NCBI RefSeq assembly: GCF_003315075.1
Contig: NZ_QNRJ01000001.1
Span: 229,158 to 293,157 of the forward strand
From: Rossellomorea aquimaris
GTDB lineage: Bacteria > Bacillota > Bacilli > Bacillales > Bacillaceae_B
DNA: 64,000 nt
Reading direction: 5' to 3'
Shown: positions 7,600 to 15,746 of the stretch, in pieces
How positions within the stretch are numbered: position 1 is the stretch's first letter
Layout of the letters: every line of letters begins with the position of its first letter
Notes under the pieces: model-generated
Databases searched by the model: none
What the model was told of the DNA's origin: nothing
Seen by the model: only the letters and a program-made list of their open reading frames with translations
Translations under genes and position numbers: made by a program

Positions 7600-8187
7600 A
7601 TGAATACTGCATTAACTGAAATAATTTTCTTACTAGACAGAAGTGGATCAATGGGTGGACTTGAACATGACACGATTGGAGGCTTCAATGCTTTCATTGA
7701 AAAACAGAGTCGGTTACCAGGAAAAACCGTTGTAACAACCGTTCTATTTGATGATGAATATGAGCGATTATGGACCGGAATTGAAGCAGACAAGGTAAGG
7801 CTCACCCCCGAGGATTATTATGTAAGGGGAATGACGGCTCTTATGGATGCAGTGGGAAAAACGATCCTCGATGTAGGTCATCGTTTGGCTAAGCTTGAGG
7901 AAGCCGAACGGCCAGGGAAAGTCATCTTCGTTATCACAACCGATGGTATGGAAAATGCGAGCGTTGAGTTTTCTGCCAGTAAGGTAAAGGACCTTATCAG
8001 TCATCAACAGGAGAGATACAATTGGGAGTTCATTTTTCTTGGAGCGAATATCAATGCTGCTGAAGAAGCCATGAAGATTGGGATTGACATAGAAAGCTCC
8101 TATCAATTTGAAGCTTCTGCTAAAGGTGTTGAAAAAATGTATGATATTGTGAGTGAGGCTGTTTTTGAGAAAAGGAGTGGCTATTAA
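7600..8187 (+). CDS. von Willebrand factor A domain protein
   Basis: 195 residues forming one vWA domain with no signal peptide, so it is cytoplasmic. The MIDAS metal site is visible: DRSGSM (DxSxS) at about residue 13, Thr in the MTALMDAVG segment near residue 80, and TTDGMEN supplying the distal Asp near residue 116. EFIFLGANINAAEEA, the penultimate strand, follows the TerY/YegL-type pattern. I chose ATG 7600 with GGGAGG ten bases upstream rather than the start at 7555, which lies in the shared leader. It is divergent from an HTH gene. Such vWA proteins usually scaffold MoxR- or Ter-like complexes, but no such partner is here. Confidence 0.85.
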   Translation: MNTALTEIIFLLDRSGSMGGLEHDTIGGFNAFIEKQSRLPGKTVVTTVLFDDEYERLWTGIEADKVRLTPEDYYVRGMTALMDAVGKTILDVGHRLAKLEEAERPGKVIFVITTDGMENASVEFSASKVKDLISHQQERYNWEFIFLGANINAAEEAMKIGIDIESSYQFEASAKGVEKMYDIVSEAVFEKRSGY

Positions 8188-8199
8188 TTATTAATTTGG

Positions 8200-8232
8200 G
8201 ATCTCATCTATCTATTGGATGAGATTTTTTCA
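8200..8232 (+). terminator. Terminator after vWA gene
   Basis: The stem ATCTCATC / GATGAGAT has a nine-base loop and is followed by TTTTTTC. Confidence 0.85.
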
Positions 8233-8264
8233 TTATGGAAACATTTGATGTTCTTTATAATGAA

Positions 8265-8344
8265 TTCGCCGTTATATCTTACATTTCGCCGTTATATTTG
8301 AGGTTTCGCCGATATAATTGAAATAGCGCCGTTAAATCGGACGA
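8265..8344. repeat. Four tandem degenerate 20-bp units (TTCGCCGTTATAT...)
   Basis: The word CGCCG recurs at 8267, 8287, 8307 and 8327, exactly 20 bp apart. Units share TTCGCCG(T/A)TATA and diverge in the last seven bases, and the fourth unit is the weakest. It lies between the vWA terminator and the TraB gene and has no reading frame. Phasing close to two helix turns would place each GC core on the same DNA face. Confidence 0.75.
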
Positions 8345-8530
8345 ATACATATCAACACCCCAATTTTCCAGCCTTAATCCATACAAAACGTATAAAAATG
8401 ACCTCATCAATCAATAACTTTCTCGATTCTAAATAGAATTTATTTAAATTTTGCCAAAACTAGTTTATCATTATGAGGTAGATTCAATTTATACCAATTG
8501 GAAGTCAACGGAGTTAAAGGAAGGTACAAT

Positions 8531-9709
8531 ATGTCGACAGAAAACGAAAAGAATATTACCAGAATACATATGGATGGGAAAGAATACATTCTCATCGGAA
8601 CTGCTCACGTATCGCGTCAGAGTGCAGAGCAGGTAAAAGAAGTGATTGAAGCCGAACAGCCGGACACGGTATGTGTCGAGCTGGACGAACCAAGGTATCA
8701 ATCAATCGTCGAGGGAGATAAATGGAAAGATACAGACATCTTTCAAGTAATTAAAGACAAAAAAGCTACTTTGCTCCTTATGAATCTGGCCATTGGATCA
8801 TTTCAGCGACGGATGGCCAAACAATTCGGCATCAAACCGGGTCAGGAAATGATTCAAGGAATTGAGTCGGCGAAAGAATCTGGCGCTGAACTCGTCTTGG
8901 CTGACCGGAATATCCAAATCACGTTTTCCCGTATTTGGAATAGTGTCGGATTCAGTGGCAAAGCGAAACTTATGACACAAATCATTTACAGTATCTTCAG
9001 TAACGATACCATTACAGAAGAAGAACTCGAGAAAATCAAATCTCAAGATATGCTTGATTCGATGCTAAATGAATTCACCCAAGTGTTTCCTAAATTGAAA
9101 ACACCATTAATCGATGAACGGGATCAATACCTTGCCCAGAAAATCAAAGATGCTCCGGGGGAGAAAATTGTTGCGGTGTTAGGTGCAGCTCATGTTCCTG
9201 GTATCACTAAGGAAATTTATAAAGAACATAATTTGGACAAACTGAACGAACGTCCTGCTAAATCAAAATGGCCTAAGATTATAGGATGGGCTATTCCTGT
9301 AATGATACTTGCCGTGATTGCCTATACCTTCATTTCTAATCCAGATGCCGGGATACAACAGGGAATTAGTTGGATATTATGGAACGGAGGATTCTCTGCA
9401 CTTGGCGTAGCCATCGGATTAGGACATCCATTAGCGATATTGACAGCATTCGTAGCAGCACCATTTACGTCTTTAAATCCGCTTCTTGCAGCAGGATGGT
9501 TTGCCGGATTCGTACAAGCCTATTTCCGCAGACCGAATGTCGGTGACTTTGACTCACTATCTGAAGACGTTCTAAGTGTAAAAGGATTCTGGAGAAACAA
9601 AGTTACGCGAATCCTCCTCATTGTCGTGCTTGCTAACTTAGGAAGTACACTTGGTACTGTCATTGGTGGGGCTGATGTTGTGCGACTGTTTCTTGAAAAT
9701 TTAAAGTAA
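8531..9709 (+). CDS. TraB/GumN (TIKI-like) family membrane protein
   Basis: 392 residues. The amino half has the family's GTAHVS motif (residues 23-28), VCVELDEPRYQ, LADRNIQITFSRIW and VLGAAHVPGI, the second histidine motif. These residues correspond to the proposed metalloprotease site of TraB/TIKI proteins. The carboxy third has four or five membrane helices starting near residue 260 with a conserved PLAILTAFVAAPFTSLNPLLA segment. The founding member limits pheromone activity in Enterococcus; the role in bacilli is unproven. ATG 8531 is preceded by AAGGAAGG; the frame extends to 8498 but lacks a ribosome site there. Confidence 0.85.
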   Translation: MSTENEKNITRIHMDGKEYILIGTAHVSRQSAEQVKEVIEAEQPDTVCVELDEPRYQSIVEGDKWKDTDIFQVIKDKKATLLLMNLAIGSFQRRMAKQFGIKPGQEMIQGIESAKESGAELVLADRNIQITFSRIWNSVGFSGKAKLMTQIIYSIFSNDTITEEELEKIKSQDMLDSMLNEFTQVFPKLKTPLIDERDQYLAQKIKDAPGEKIVAVLGAAHVPGITKEIYKEHNLDKLNERPAKSKWPKIIGWAIPVMILAVIAYTFISNPDAGIQQGISWILWNGGFSALGVAIGLGHPLAILTAFVAAPFTSLNPLLAAGWFAGFVQAYFRRPNVGDFDSLSEDVLSVKGFWRNKVTRILLIVVLANLGSTLGTVIGGADVVRLFLENLK

Positions 9710-9714
9710 AGTGA

Positions 9715-9749
9715 AATAAGCTATCCTTTTGGGGGTAGCTTATTTTTTA
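9715..9749 (+). terminator. Terminator after TraB-family gene
   Basis: The stem AATAAGCTAtCC / GGgTAGCTTATT is followed by T6. Confidence 0.9.
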
Positions 9750-9814
9750 TTAAAAGATGTTGGAATATTATGTTAAAATAAATAGAAAAATGATATTTTG
9801 GAGGAATCTATTAA

Positions 9815-10009
9815 ATGAACCACTTTATAAGCAGATATGCCCACTGGTTACTTCTCCTACTTGTAGGATCTAGTTTTGTTATGGGAATCACACTCTTTAC
9901 CCATTCTGTTCAAGGGATAATCGCTGGTGTTTTTGGGATTATTGGATTTAGTGGTGTGGCTTTCCTGGTTTTTCATATCGAGAAGCAGAGGAGGAAGGAA
10001 ACTAAATAA
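9815..10009 (+). CDS. Small two-helix membrane protein
   Basis: 64 residues with two hydrophobic segments, about 10-28 and 35-54, ending in a basic tail EKQRRKETK. GGAGG lies ten bases before ATG 9815. It is probably an inner-membrane protein with its tail in the cytoplasm. I do not recognise a family. It may be cotranscribed with the short gene and phosphatase that follow, as there is no terminator between them. Confidence 0.65.
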   Translation: MNHFISRYAHWLLLLLVGSSFVMGITLFTHSVQGIIAGVFGIIGFSGVAFLVFHIEKQRRKETK

Positions 10010-10045
10010 TAATACAGTGAGGAATGATTAAGTTCAGGAGGCTTT

Positions 10046-10084
10046 ATGATGTATCCAGAATCACAATCAAACTATGGAAGATAG
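10046..10084 (+). CDS. 12-residue mini-ORF with strong ribosome site
   Basis: AGGAGG five bases before tandem ATGs opens a frame encoding MMYPESQSNYGR and then stops. It ends 22 bases before the phosphatase start. It could be a translated leader, a coupling peptide or the head of a lost gene. Only the ribosome site argues for it. Confidence 0.3.
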   Translation: MMYPESQSNYGR

Positions 10085-10106
10085 AATGATAGAAAGGAGT
10101 GTCTAT

Positions 10107-10631
10107 ATGATATACGTTGTCAGACACGGTCAAACTGACTTGAATAAGGAAGGCAGATTACAAGGAAGAAAGGGACTCCCCTTAAATAAAGAAGGTTTCA
10201 GACAAGCTGAATACTTAAAGTACAAACTGTCACAGATTCCTTTTGATTATGTCTATTCCTCTCCACAAGAAAGAGCGATTCAGACGGCTGAAATTGCCAC
10301 TGGAAAAGAAGCCTGCATAGATCCAAGATTGGATGTTTATGATCTAGGTGAAGCGGATGGGCTGCTGAAGAGCGAGGTGGAAATGGCTGGAGTCCTCCCT
10401 GATGCCAGACTTTATAATGGACTTGAAGAAACAGATTGTTTCATAGAAAGAATTTTTTCATTTATGACTGAACTGAAAAAAGAACATGGGAATAATGAAA
10501 AGAATATTCTGATTTCAGGTCACCGTTGTACGACTGGGGCTATCGGCTCATATTTCACAGTAGGGTCCAGGGATGAAAATATCTTGAAGCACTCTTCTAA
10601 TAATGGCGATTATAGATTATTTTCATTTTGA
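10107..10631 (+). CDS. Histidine phosphatase family protein (phosphoglycerate-mutase-like)
   Basis: 174 residues. VRHGQTDLN at residues 5-13 supplies the phospho-accepting His7 and the RHG motif. YSSPQERAIQTAEIA, a conserved second block, and ISGHRCTTGAI, the second catalytic His near residue 140, complete the branch-2-like active site. It is short for phosphoglycerate mutase and probably acts on a small phosphoester. AAAGGAG sits seven bases before ATG 10107; the longer frame from 10074 has no ribosome site. Substrate unknown. Confidence 0.88.
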   Translation: MIYVVRHGQTDLNKEGRLQGRKGLPLNKEGFRQAEYLKYKLSQIPFDYVYSSPQERAIQTAEIATGKEACIDPRLDVYDLGEADGLLKSEVEMAGVLPDARLYNGLEETDCFIERIFSFMTELKKEHGNNEKNILISGHRCTTGAIGSYFTVGSRDENILKHSSNNGDYRLFSF

Positions 10632-10837
10632 ACTATAGACAAACTGATTAGAGGGTAAGATGATTGAAAGAAAATTGGTTCCTCGTTTGGGGACAGGATT
10701 TCTATTCTGGATCAGTCCTGAAAATACACTAATTATAAATGCTCGTTATACGTTTTCAAAAAAGATCATTGGGTAAATAGTAAGTAGCCTTTACCCGCAA
10801 CCTTGTGAGGAGAGAATAATAGGAGCTGTGACGATCG

Positions 10838-11023
10838 TTGCTCAATATACATGACAAATATTCCATTGTTTTGTATCAAACACATATGGCAAAATATCAA
10901 GCTTCTCGTAAATCTCAGAAAATTACGATCCAAATGCTTTCCCAGTATACAGGTTTCTCTGAGGAAATCATTCTCGAAGCACTTGAGTTTGGAAAGTTAG
11001 CACCTGATTTATCTATTAGATAA
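10838..11023 (+). CDS. Hypothetical 61-residue protein
   Basis: It starts at TTG 10838 with AGGAG about 12 bases upstream, which is rather far. The composition is mixed and soluble, with a possible helix-turn-helix-like segment ITIQMLSQYTGFSEEIILEAL at residues 30-50. I recognise no family. No other reading frame in this stretch looks coding, and codon use is ordinary. A start at one of the ATGs further in cannot be excluded. Confidence 0.5.
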   Translation: MLNIHDKYSIVLYQTHMAKYQASRKSQKITIQMLSQYTGFSEEIILEALEFGKLAPDLSIR

Positions 11024-11195
11024 TCACCTACGTGTAAAGGTCTAAGAAAATTATTTTCTCCTCCAAGGTTGACCAATAGGAAGCCTGTAATGTAGTTGAT
11101 TCCTTTTTGCTACATAATTAATTTTTAAAGAATATATTGAAAAAACAAGCCTATATTTATTATAATAACAGAAAGGATTTATAGAGGAGGATCTA

Positions 11196-11375
11196 ATGGA
11201 CACCCACAGGAGTAAAAGGATATCCAAGTTATACCGAAAGTTGATTACTTCTGATGCAACACAAGCTTTCCTTATTTATAAAGGCCTAGATGAGACAACG
11301 AAAGCAGAATTACTCGATTTAGTGGCAGAGATGGGCTCTCAGCACTCAGAAAAACTTTTGAATAAAATAAGCTAA
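11196..11375 (+). CDS. Hypothetical 59-residue helical protein
   Basis: GAGGAGG six bases before ATG 11196 opens a 59-residue frame rich in charged helix formers (KRISKLYRKL, DETTKAELLDLVAEM) and closed by a good terminator 20 bases downstream. No family is recognised. The strong ribosome site and terminator make it more credible than its length suggests. Soluble and cytoplasmic. Confidence 0.6.
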   Translation: MDTHRSKRISKLYRKLITSDATQAFLIYKGLDETTKAELLDLVAEMGSQHSEKLLNKIS

Positions 11376-11395
11376 CATACATTAACCGAGTTTAA

Positions 11396-11428
11396 GGCCT
11401 GGAGAGGTGATTTCTCCAGGTCTTTTCC
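11396..11428 (+). terminator. Terminator after 59-residue gene
   Basis: The stem CCTGGAGA / TCTCCAGG with a seven-base loop is followed by TCTTTTCCT. Confidence 0.85.
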
Positions 11429-11915
11429 TATGAAAAAGGTTATCAGGGGTAGAAATGGAGAAATTGAAAATAAGGATTTTTCGTTTATCAGCAGAATAGT
11501 AAATATATCAGCGAACCGTATTGAACCAGTAATGCACAGTATCAGATGCTTGCTATCATCAATCAACAAGTGAAAAAAATCATAACACGATTTCAATTTC
11601 ATAAAAACTACTATAGCTGTTGAAGATATATCAATAAAATCAACCTGTGCCATTTGTCCTTCATCCAACGCTCAAACCCAATGATATGTACCAACTATAT
11701 AAACAAAGAATGCGGTGTGATTTCGATTATGAAATCCATCGCATTTTTAGTTTTTTATTAAATTTGATGCTTCCAATGAACTATTTCTGGATTGAAAAGG
11801 GGAGAAATCATTTCTAACAAATCTAAAGGTAGTCCTATTTTCCTTATTTTATGAAAATAGGAATAAATTCCTTTTTATTCAAAAAATTGTTGTAATTAGG
11901 CGAATTAATATTTAT
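11429..11915. other. Non-coding stretch with two hairpins
   Basis: About 490 bases hold no credible gene. The leftward frame across 11372-11668 overlaps a terminator and has no ribosome site. Two structures stand out. A terminator-like stem at 11709-11757 pairs AATGCG with CGCATT and an inner GATTTC with GAAATC before a T-run. A perfect 10-bp hairpin TCCTATTTTC / GAAAATAGGA lies at 11833-11862. Both precede the dpp operon. Confidence 0.55.
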
Positions 11916-11930
11916 AATATTAAGAAAATT
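11916..11930 (+). promoter_or_regulatory. CodY-box candidate upstream of dppA
   Basis: AATATTAAGAAAATT matches 13 of 15 positions of the CodY consensus AATTTTCWGAAAATT. It lies 33 bases before the dppA start. In B. subtilis the dpp operon is a known CodY (and AbrB) target, so repression in rich medium is expected here too. Confidence 0.6.
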
Positions 11931-11963
11931 TAATAAATATTTCCTAGGAAAGGGGGTTACTGT

Positions 11964-12788
11964 ATGAATGTATATATGTCGGTGGATATGGAAGGAATTA
12001 CAGGCTTAGTTGATCATACACACGTAGATTCGAGGAAGCATAATTATGAGCGTGGGAGAGTCTTGATGACGGAGGAAGCGAATGCGGTAATATTTGCTGC
12101 CTTTGAGTCAGGTTGCACCGAAGTACTGGTAAATGACAGTCATTCACAAATGAATAATCTATTAATTGAAAAGCTGCATCCAGAAACAAAGTTGATATCC
12201 GGTGGAGTAAAACCATATTCGATGGTTCAAGGACTGGATGCCACGTTTGATGGGGCTTTTTTTGTGGGTTATCACGCACGGGCTTCGACGAAAGGGGTGA
12301 TGTCCCATTCGATGATTTTCGGTGTTCGCAACATGTTTATCAATGATGTTGCCGTAGGTGAGCTGGGCTTTAATGCGTATGTTGCAGGATTTTACGGGGT
12401 TCCAGTGTTGATGGTTGCAGGAGATGACCAGGCAGCACTTGAGGCAGAGGCATTGATCCCTAATGTTACGACAGCCGTCGTGAAGGAAACGATTTCCCGT
12501 TCTGTGGCAAAAAGCCTGACACCTCAGAAATCAGCTCAATTATTAAAGGAGAAAACCGAAGTAGCGATACATAATAAAGAAATCGTAAAACCTCTCACTC
12601 CACCTGACCATCCGACATTGCGAATCGAATTTGCGAATTATGGACAAGCGGAGTGGGCAAGTCTTATGCCAGGAACAGAACTGGAGGCAGGCACAACCAC
12701 TGTACGATTTAAGGCAAAAGATATCCTGGAAGCCTATAGAGCCATGCTTGTGATGACTGAACTGGCGATGCGAACAACATTCTGTTAG
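11964..12788 (+). CDS. dppA: D-aminopeptidase DppA
   Basis: 274 residues, zinc-dependent D-stereospecific aminopeptidase that releases D-amino acids from peptides such as D-Ala-D-Ala. The known B. subtilis ligands sit at identical positions: Asp8 and Glu10 (SVDMEG), His60 (NDSH), His104 (GYHA), Glu133 (VGE), plus catalytic His115 (SHSM). The protein forms a decameric ring in the cytoplasm in known relatives. AAAGGGGG precedes ATG 11964. First gene of the dpp-ykf operon, 14 bases ahead of dppB. A CodY-like box lies just upstream. Identification is firm. Confidence 0.97.
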   Translation: MNVYMSVDMEGITGLVDHTHVDSRKHNYERGRVLMTEEANAVIFAAFESGCTEVLVNDSHSQMNNLLIEKLHPETKLISGGVKPYSMVQGLDATFDGAFFVGYHARASTKGVMSHSMIFGVRNMFINDVAVGELGFNAYVAGFYGVPVLMVAGDDQAALEAEALIPNVTTAVVKETISRSVAKSLTPQKSAQLLKEKTEVAIHNKEIVKPLTPPDHPTLRIEFANYGQAEWASLMPGTELEAGTTTVRFKAKDILEAYRAMLVMTELAMRTTFC

Positions 12789-12802
12789 AAAGTGTGAGAT
12801 CA

Positions 12803-13735
12803 ATGGGTACATATTTGTTGAAACGGCTACTGGCCATGGTGATTACGTTATGGCTGATTGTGACATTAACATTTTTCTTAATGCATGCCATACCAGGGTC
12901 ACCGTTTAATGAAGAGCGAAATACAAGTGAGATCGTACAGCAAAATTTAGAAGCTCATTATCATTTGAATGAGCCGTTGATGGTACAATATTTTCTCTAT
13001 TTAAAGTCCCTGGTTTCATTAGACTTTGGTCCATCTATTACACAACCATCACAAACCGTAAATGACTTATTGGGCAGGGGATTTCCAATTTCCTTTGAAT
13101 TAGGAATGATTACTCTCGTGATTGCCGTATTGTCTGGCATTATTTTAGGGATATTGGCTGCTCTCAGACATAACCGAATCATAGATTACATGGCAATGAC
13201 CTTCGCCGTACTCGGGATTTCGATTCCAAATTTTGTGATGGCGACATTACTTATTCAGGAATTGGCTGTAAACAGGGGAATCTTCCCTGTAGCCACATGG
13301 ACGAGCTGGCATCACATGGTTCTTCCGACCTTGGCATTAGCGACAGGGCCGATGGCCATCATCGCCCGCCTGACTCGTTCGAGTATGTTGGAAGTGTTAA
13401 CCCAGGATTATATTCGAACAGCCCGTGCCAAAGGGTTGTCACCAATCAAGATTGTGTTTAAGCATGCCCTGCGAAATGCCTTACTTCCGGTTGTAACTGT
13501 ACTGGGTACTCTAGCAGCAGGAATATTAACAGGAACATTCGTCATTGAACAAATCTTTGCGATTCCGGGAATGGGAAAGTATTTCGTGGAAAGCATCAAT
13601 CAGCGTGATTATCCCGTCATAATGGGGACGACTGTATTTTACAGTGCATTTCTCATACTTATGCTGTTTTTAGTCGATTTAGCTTATGGTTTCCTGGATC
13701 CCCGTATTAAGTTACATAAGAAGGAGGCGAAATAA
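12803..13735 (+). CDS. dppB: Dipeptide ABC transporter permease DppB
   Basis: 310 residues. An N-terminal helix (LLKRLLAMVITLWLIVTLTF), then PGSPF, a periplasmic-type loop, and five more helices. The permease EAA loop reads IRTARAKGLSPIKIVFKHALRNALLP at about residues 210-235, which contacts the ATPases. It pairs with DppC. The start is uncertain: a GTG nine bases upstream (12794) is in frame and neither has a strong ribosome site, so coupling with dppA is likely. It overlaps dppC by one base (TAATG). Confidence 0.93.
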   Translation: MGTYLLKRLLAMVITLWLIVTLTFFLMHAIPGSPFNEERNTSEIVQQNLEAHYHLNEPLMVQYFLYLKSLVSLDFGPSITQPSQTVNDLLGRGFPISFELGMITLVIAVLSGIILGILAALRHNRIIDYMAMTFAVLGISIPNFVMATLLIQELAVNRGIFPVATWTSWHHMVLPTLALATGPMAIIARLTRSSMLEVLTQDYIRTARAKGLSPIKIVFKHALRNALLPVVTVLGTLAAGILTGTFVIEQIFAIPGMGKYFVESINQRDYPVIMGTTVFYSAFLILMLFLVDLAYGFLDPRIKLHKKEAK

Positions 13736-14688
13736 TGGGAGTTCCAAAACACCAAGAACCAAATGTGACTCCAGATGTACTGGATGAGTGGTTTACACCC
13801 AAGAAGAGGAATAAAGATGACGCCGAAGCGGTGGTCCGACCGAGTCTTTCCTATTGGCAGGATGCGTGGAAACGCCTTGTGAAAAATAAGCTGGCAATGC
13901 TTGGCTTTGTTTTTTTAATCGGGTTAATTGTGATGGCAGTCATTGGACCCATCATTTCTCCCCATGACGTAACGAAGCAAGCACTTTCGAACCAAAACCT
14001 GCCGCCTTCCGGTGATCACTGGTTTGGTACCGACGATATGGGACGAGATGTATTTACCCGTACGTGGTACGGTGCACGCATATCCTTGTTTGTTGGCTTT
14101 ATGGCAGCACTCATTGATTTTGTTATCGGAATTGTATATGGAGGCGTAGCTGGCTATAAGGGTGGTAAAACCGATAACGTTATGATGCGTATTGTTGAAA
14201 TTCTATACGGATTACCTTACCTGTTAGTTGTGATTTTATTAATGGTCGTGATGGGACCGGGCCTACTCACTATTATCGTTGCCTTAACCGTGACGGGCTG
14301 GATCGGTATGGCCAGAATTGTAAGGGGACAAGTGCTCCAAATTAAAAACTATGAGTTCATTCTTGCTTCTAAAACGTTTGGTACGAAAACAGCCCGTATC
14401 ATACGGAAGAATCTCCTGCCTAATACGATGGGACCGATTATCGTACAGATGACACTGACCGTACCAAGCGCTATTTTTGCGGAAGCATTCCTAAGCTTCC
14501 TTGGATTGGGCATTCAAGCGCCTTTTGCGAGTTGGGGAGTCATGGCTAATGACGGCTTATCTACGATTCTATCAGGATATTGGTGGCGATTATTCTTCCC
14601 GGCTTTATTTATTTCACTAACTATGTTCTCATTCAACGTTTTAGGGGACGGACTTCAGGATGCACTTGATCCGAAGCTAAGGAGGTAA
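13735..14688 (+). CDS. dppC: Dipeptide ABC transporter permease DppC
   Basis: 317 residues. The cytoplasmic amino end contains SYWQDAWKRLVKNKLAMLGF, the OppC-type N-terminal signature. It is followed by GTDDMGRDVFTRTWYGARISLFVGF and the EAA loop FILASKTFGTKTARIIRKNLLPN. It forms the heterodimeric pore with DppB. Its ATG overlaps the dppB stop, so translation is coupled. An AAGGAGG lies within the end of dppB. Confidence 0.95.
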   Translation: MGVPKHQEPNVTPDVLDEWFTPKKRNKDDAEAVVRPSLSYWQDAWKRLVKNKLAMLGFVFLIGLIVMAVIGPIISPHDVTKQALSNQNLPPSGDHWFGTDDMGRDVFTRTWYGARISLFVGFMAALIDFVIGIVYGGVAGYKGGKTDNVMMRIVEILYGLPYLLVVILLMVVMGPGLLTIIVALTVTGWIGMARIVRGQVLQIKNYEFILASKTFGTKTARIIRKNLLPNTMGPIIVQMTLTVPSAIFAEAFLSFLGLGIQAPFASWGVMANDGLSTILSGYWWRLFFPALFISLTMFSFNVLGDGLQDALDPKLRR

Positions 14689-14693
14689 TCATC

Positions 14694-15704
14694 ATGAATC
14701 AAGTATTATCTGTACAAGATCTACATGTACAATTCTCGACTTATGGGGGTGAAGTCAAAGCGGTACGGGGAGTGAGCTTTGATTTACATAAGGGGGAAAC
14801 GCTTGCCATTGTCGGCGAATCTGGATGTGGAAAGAGTGTAACGTCTCAAAGCATTATGAGATTAATTCCGAGTCCTCCCGGGAAGTTGACGAACGGCAGG
14901 ATACTATTTAAAGGAAAAGACCTTTTAAATGTAACCGAACCGCAAATGCGAAAAATTCGAGGGGCCGATATTTCGATGATCTTTCAGGATCCCATGACAG
15001 CTCTGAATCCGACCCTGACAATCGGGGAGCAAATAATAGAAGGAATCCTGCAGCATAATGATGTTTCCAAGAATCAGGCGAGACAGAAAGCGATTGAGAT
15101 GCTGACACTTGTCAGTATTCCAAATCCTGAAGAACGATTAAAGCAATACCCTCATCAATTTAGTGGGGGAATGAGGCAGCGGATTGTTATCGCCATGTCA
15201 CTCGTATGCGAACCAGACGTTATAATCGCCGATGAGCCGACAACAGCTCTCGATGTAACCATTCAAGCGCAGATTTTGGAATTATTCAAAGAAATCCAGC
15301 AAAAAACCGGGGTCTCGATTATTTTGATTACCCATGATTTGGGTGTGGTAGCTCAAGTTGCTGATCGCATTGCCGTCATGTATGCCGGTAAAATTGTAGA
15401 GGAAGGAAATAGAAGAGAGATTTTCTATCACCCTCAACACCCGTATACTCAAGGGTTACTAAAATCCGTCCCAAGACTTGATCTTGATGGGGAAGACCTT
15501 ATTCCGATACCCGGTTCACCACCTGATTTATTTTCACCACCCTTAGGGTGTCCTTTCGTTCCCCGGTGTGAAAAGGCGATGGAAGTGTGCGACCGTGTAT
15601 ACCCAGCGAAAACACAACTATCAAACGATCACCACGTTGACTGCTGGCTTCAGGATAAACGCGCCAAAAAAATGCTTTCATCGATTAGCTTAACCATCCG
15701 TTAA
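14694..15704 (+). CDS. dppD: Dipeptide ABC transporter ATP-binding protein DppD
   Basis: 336 residues. Walker A GESGCGKS (about residues 41-48), Q-loop MIFQDPMTALNPTLT, signature FSGGMRQRI, Walker B VIIADEPTTALDVT and the switch His of LITHDLGVVA are all present. The carboxy end carries the oligopeptide-transporter extension with four cysteines (GCPFVPRCEKAMEVCD, HHVDCW), which in relatives binds an Fe-S cluster. AAGGAGG precedes the ATG; five bases separate it from dppC. It likely works with YkfD as the second ATPase. Confidence 0.96.
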   Translation: MNQVLSVQDLHVQFSTYGGEVKAVRGVSFDLHKGETLAIVGESGCGKSVTSQSIMRLIPSPPGKLTNGRILFKGKDLLNVTEPQMRKIRGADISMIFQDPMTALNPTLTIGEQIIEGILQHNDVSKNQARQKAIEMLTLVSIPNPEERLKQYPHQFSGGMRQRIVIAMSLVCEPDVIIADEPTTALDVTIQAQILELFKEIQQKTGVSIILITHDLGVVAQVADRIAVMYAGKIVEEGNRREIFYHPQHPYTQGLLKSVPRLDLDGEDLIPIPGSPPDLFSPPLGCPFVPRCEKAMEVCDRVYPAKTQLSNDHHVDCWLQDKRAKKMLSSISLTIR

Positions 15705-15746
15705 GTTAATTGTTTGATAGATAAAAAGAATAAGAGGGGGAAAAAC

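Noticed and set aside
11372-11668. Leftward 98-codon frame
   Set aside because: It overlaps the terminator of the 59-residue gene, has no ribosome site and no protein-like domain pattern.
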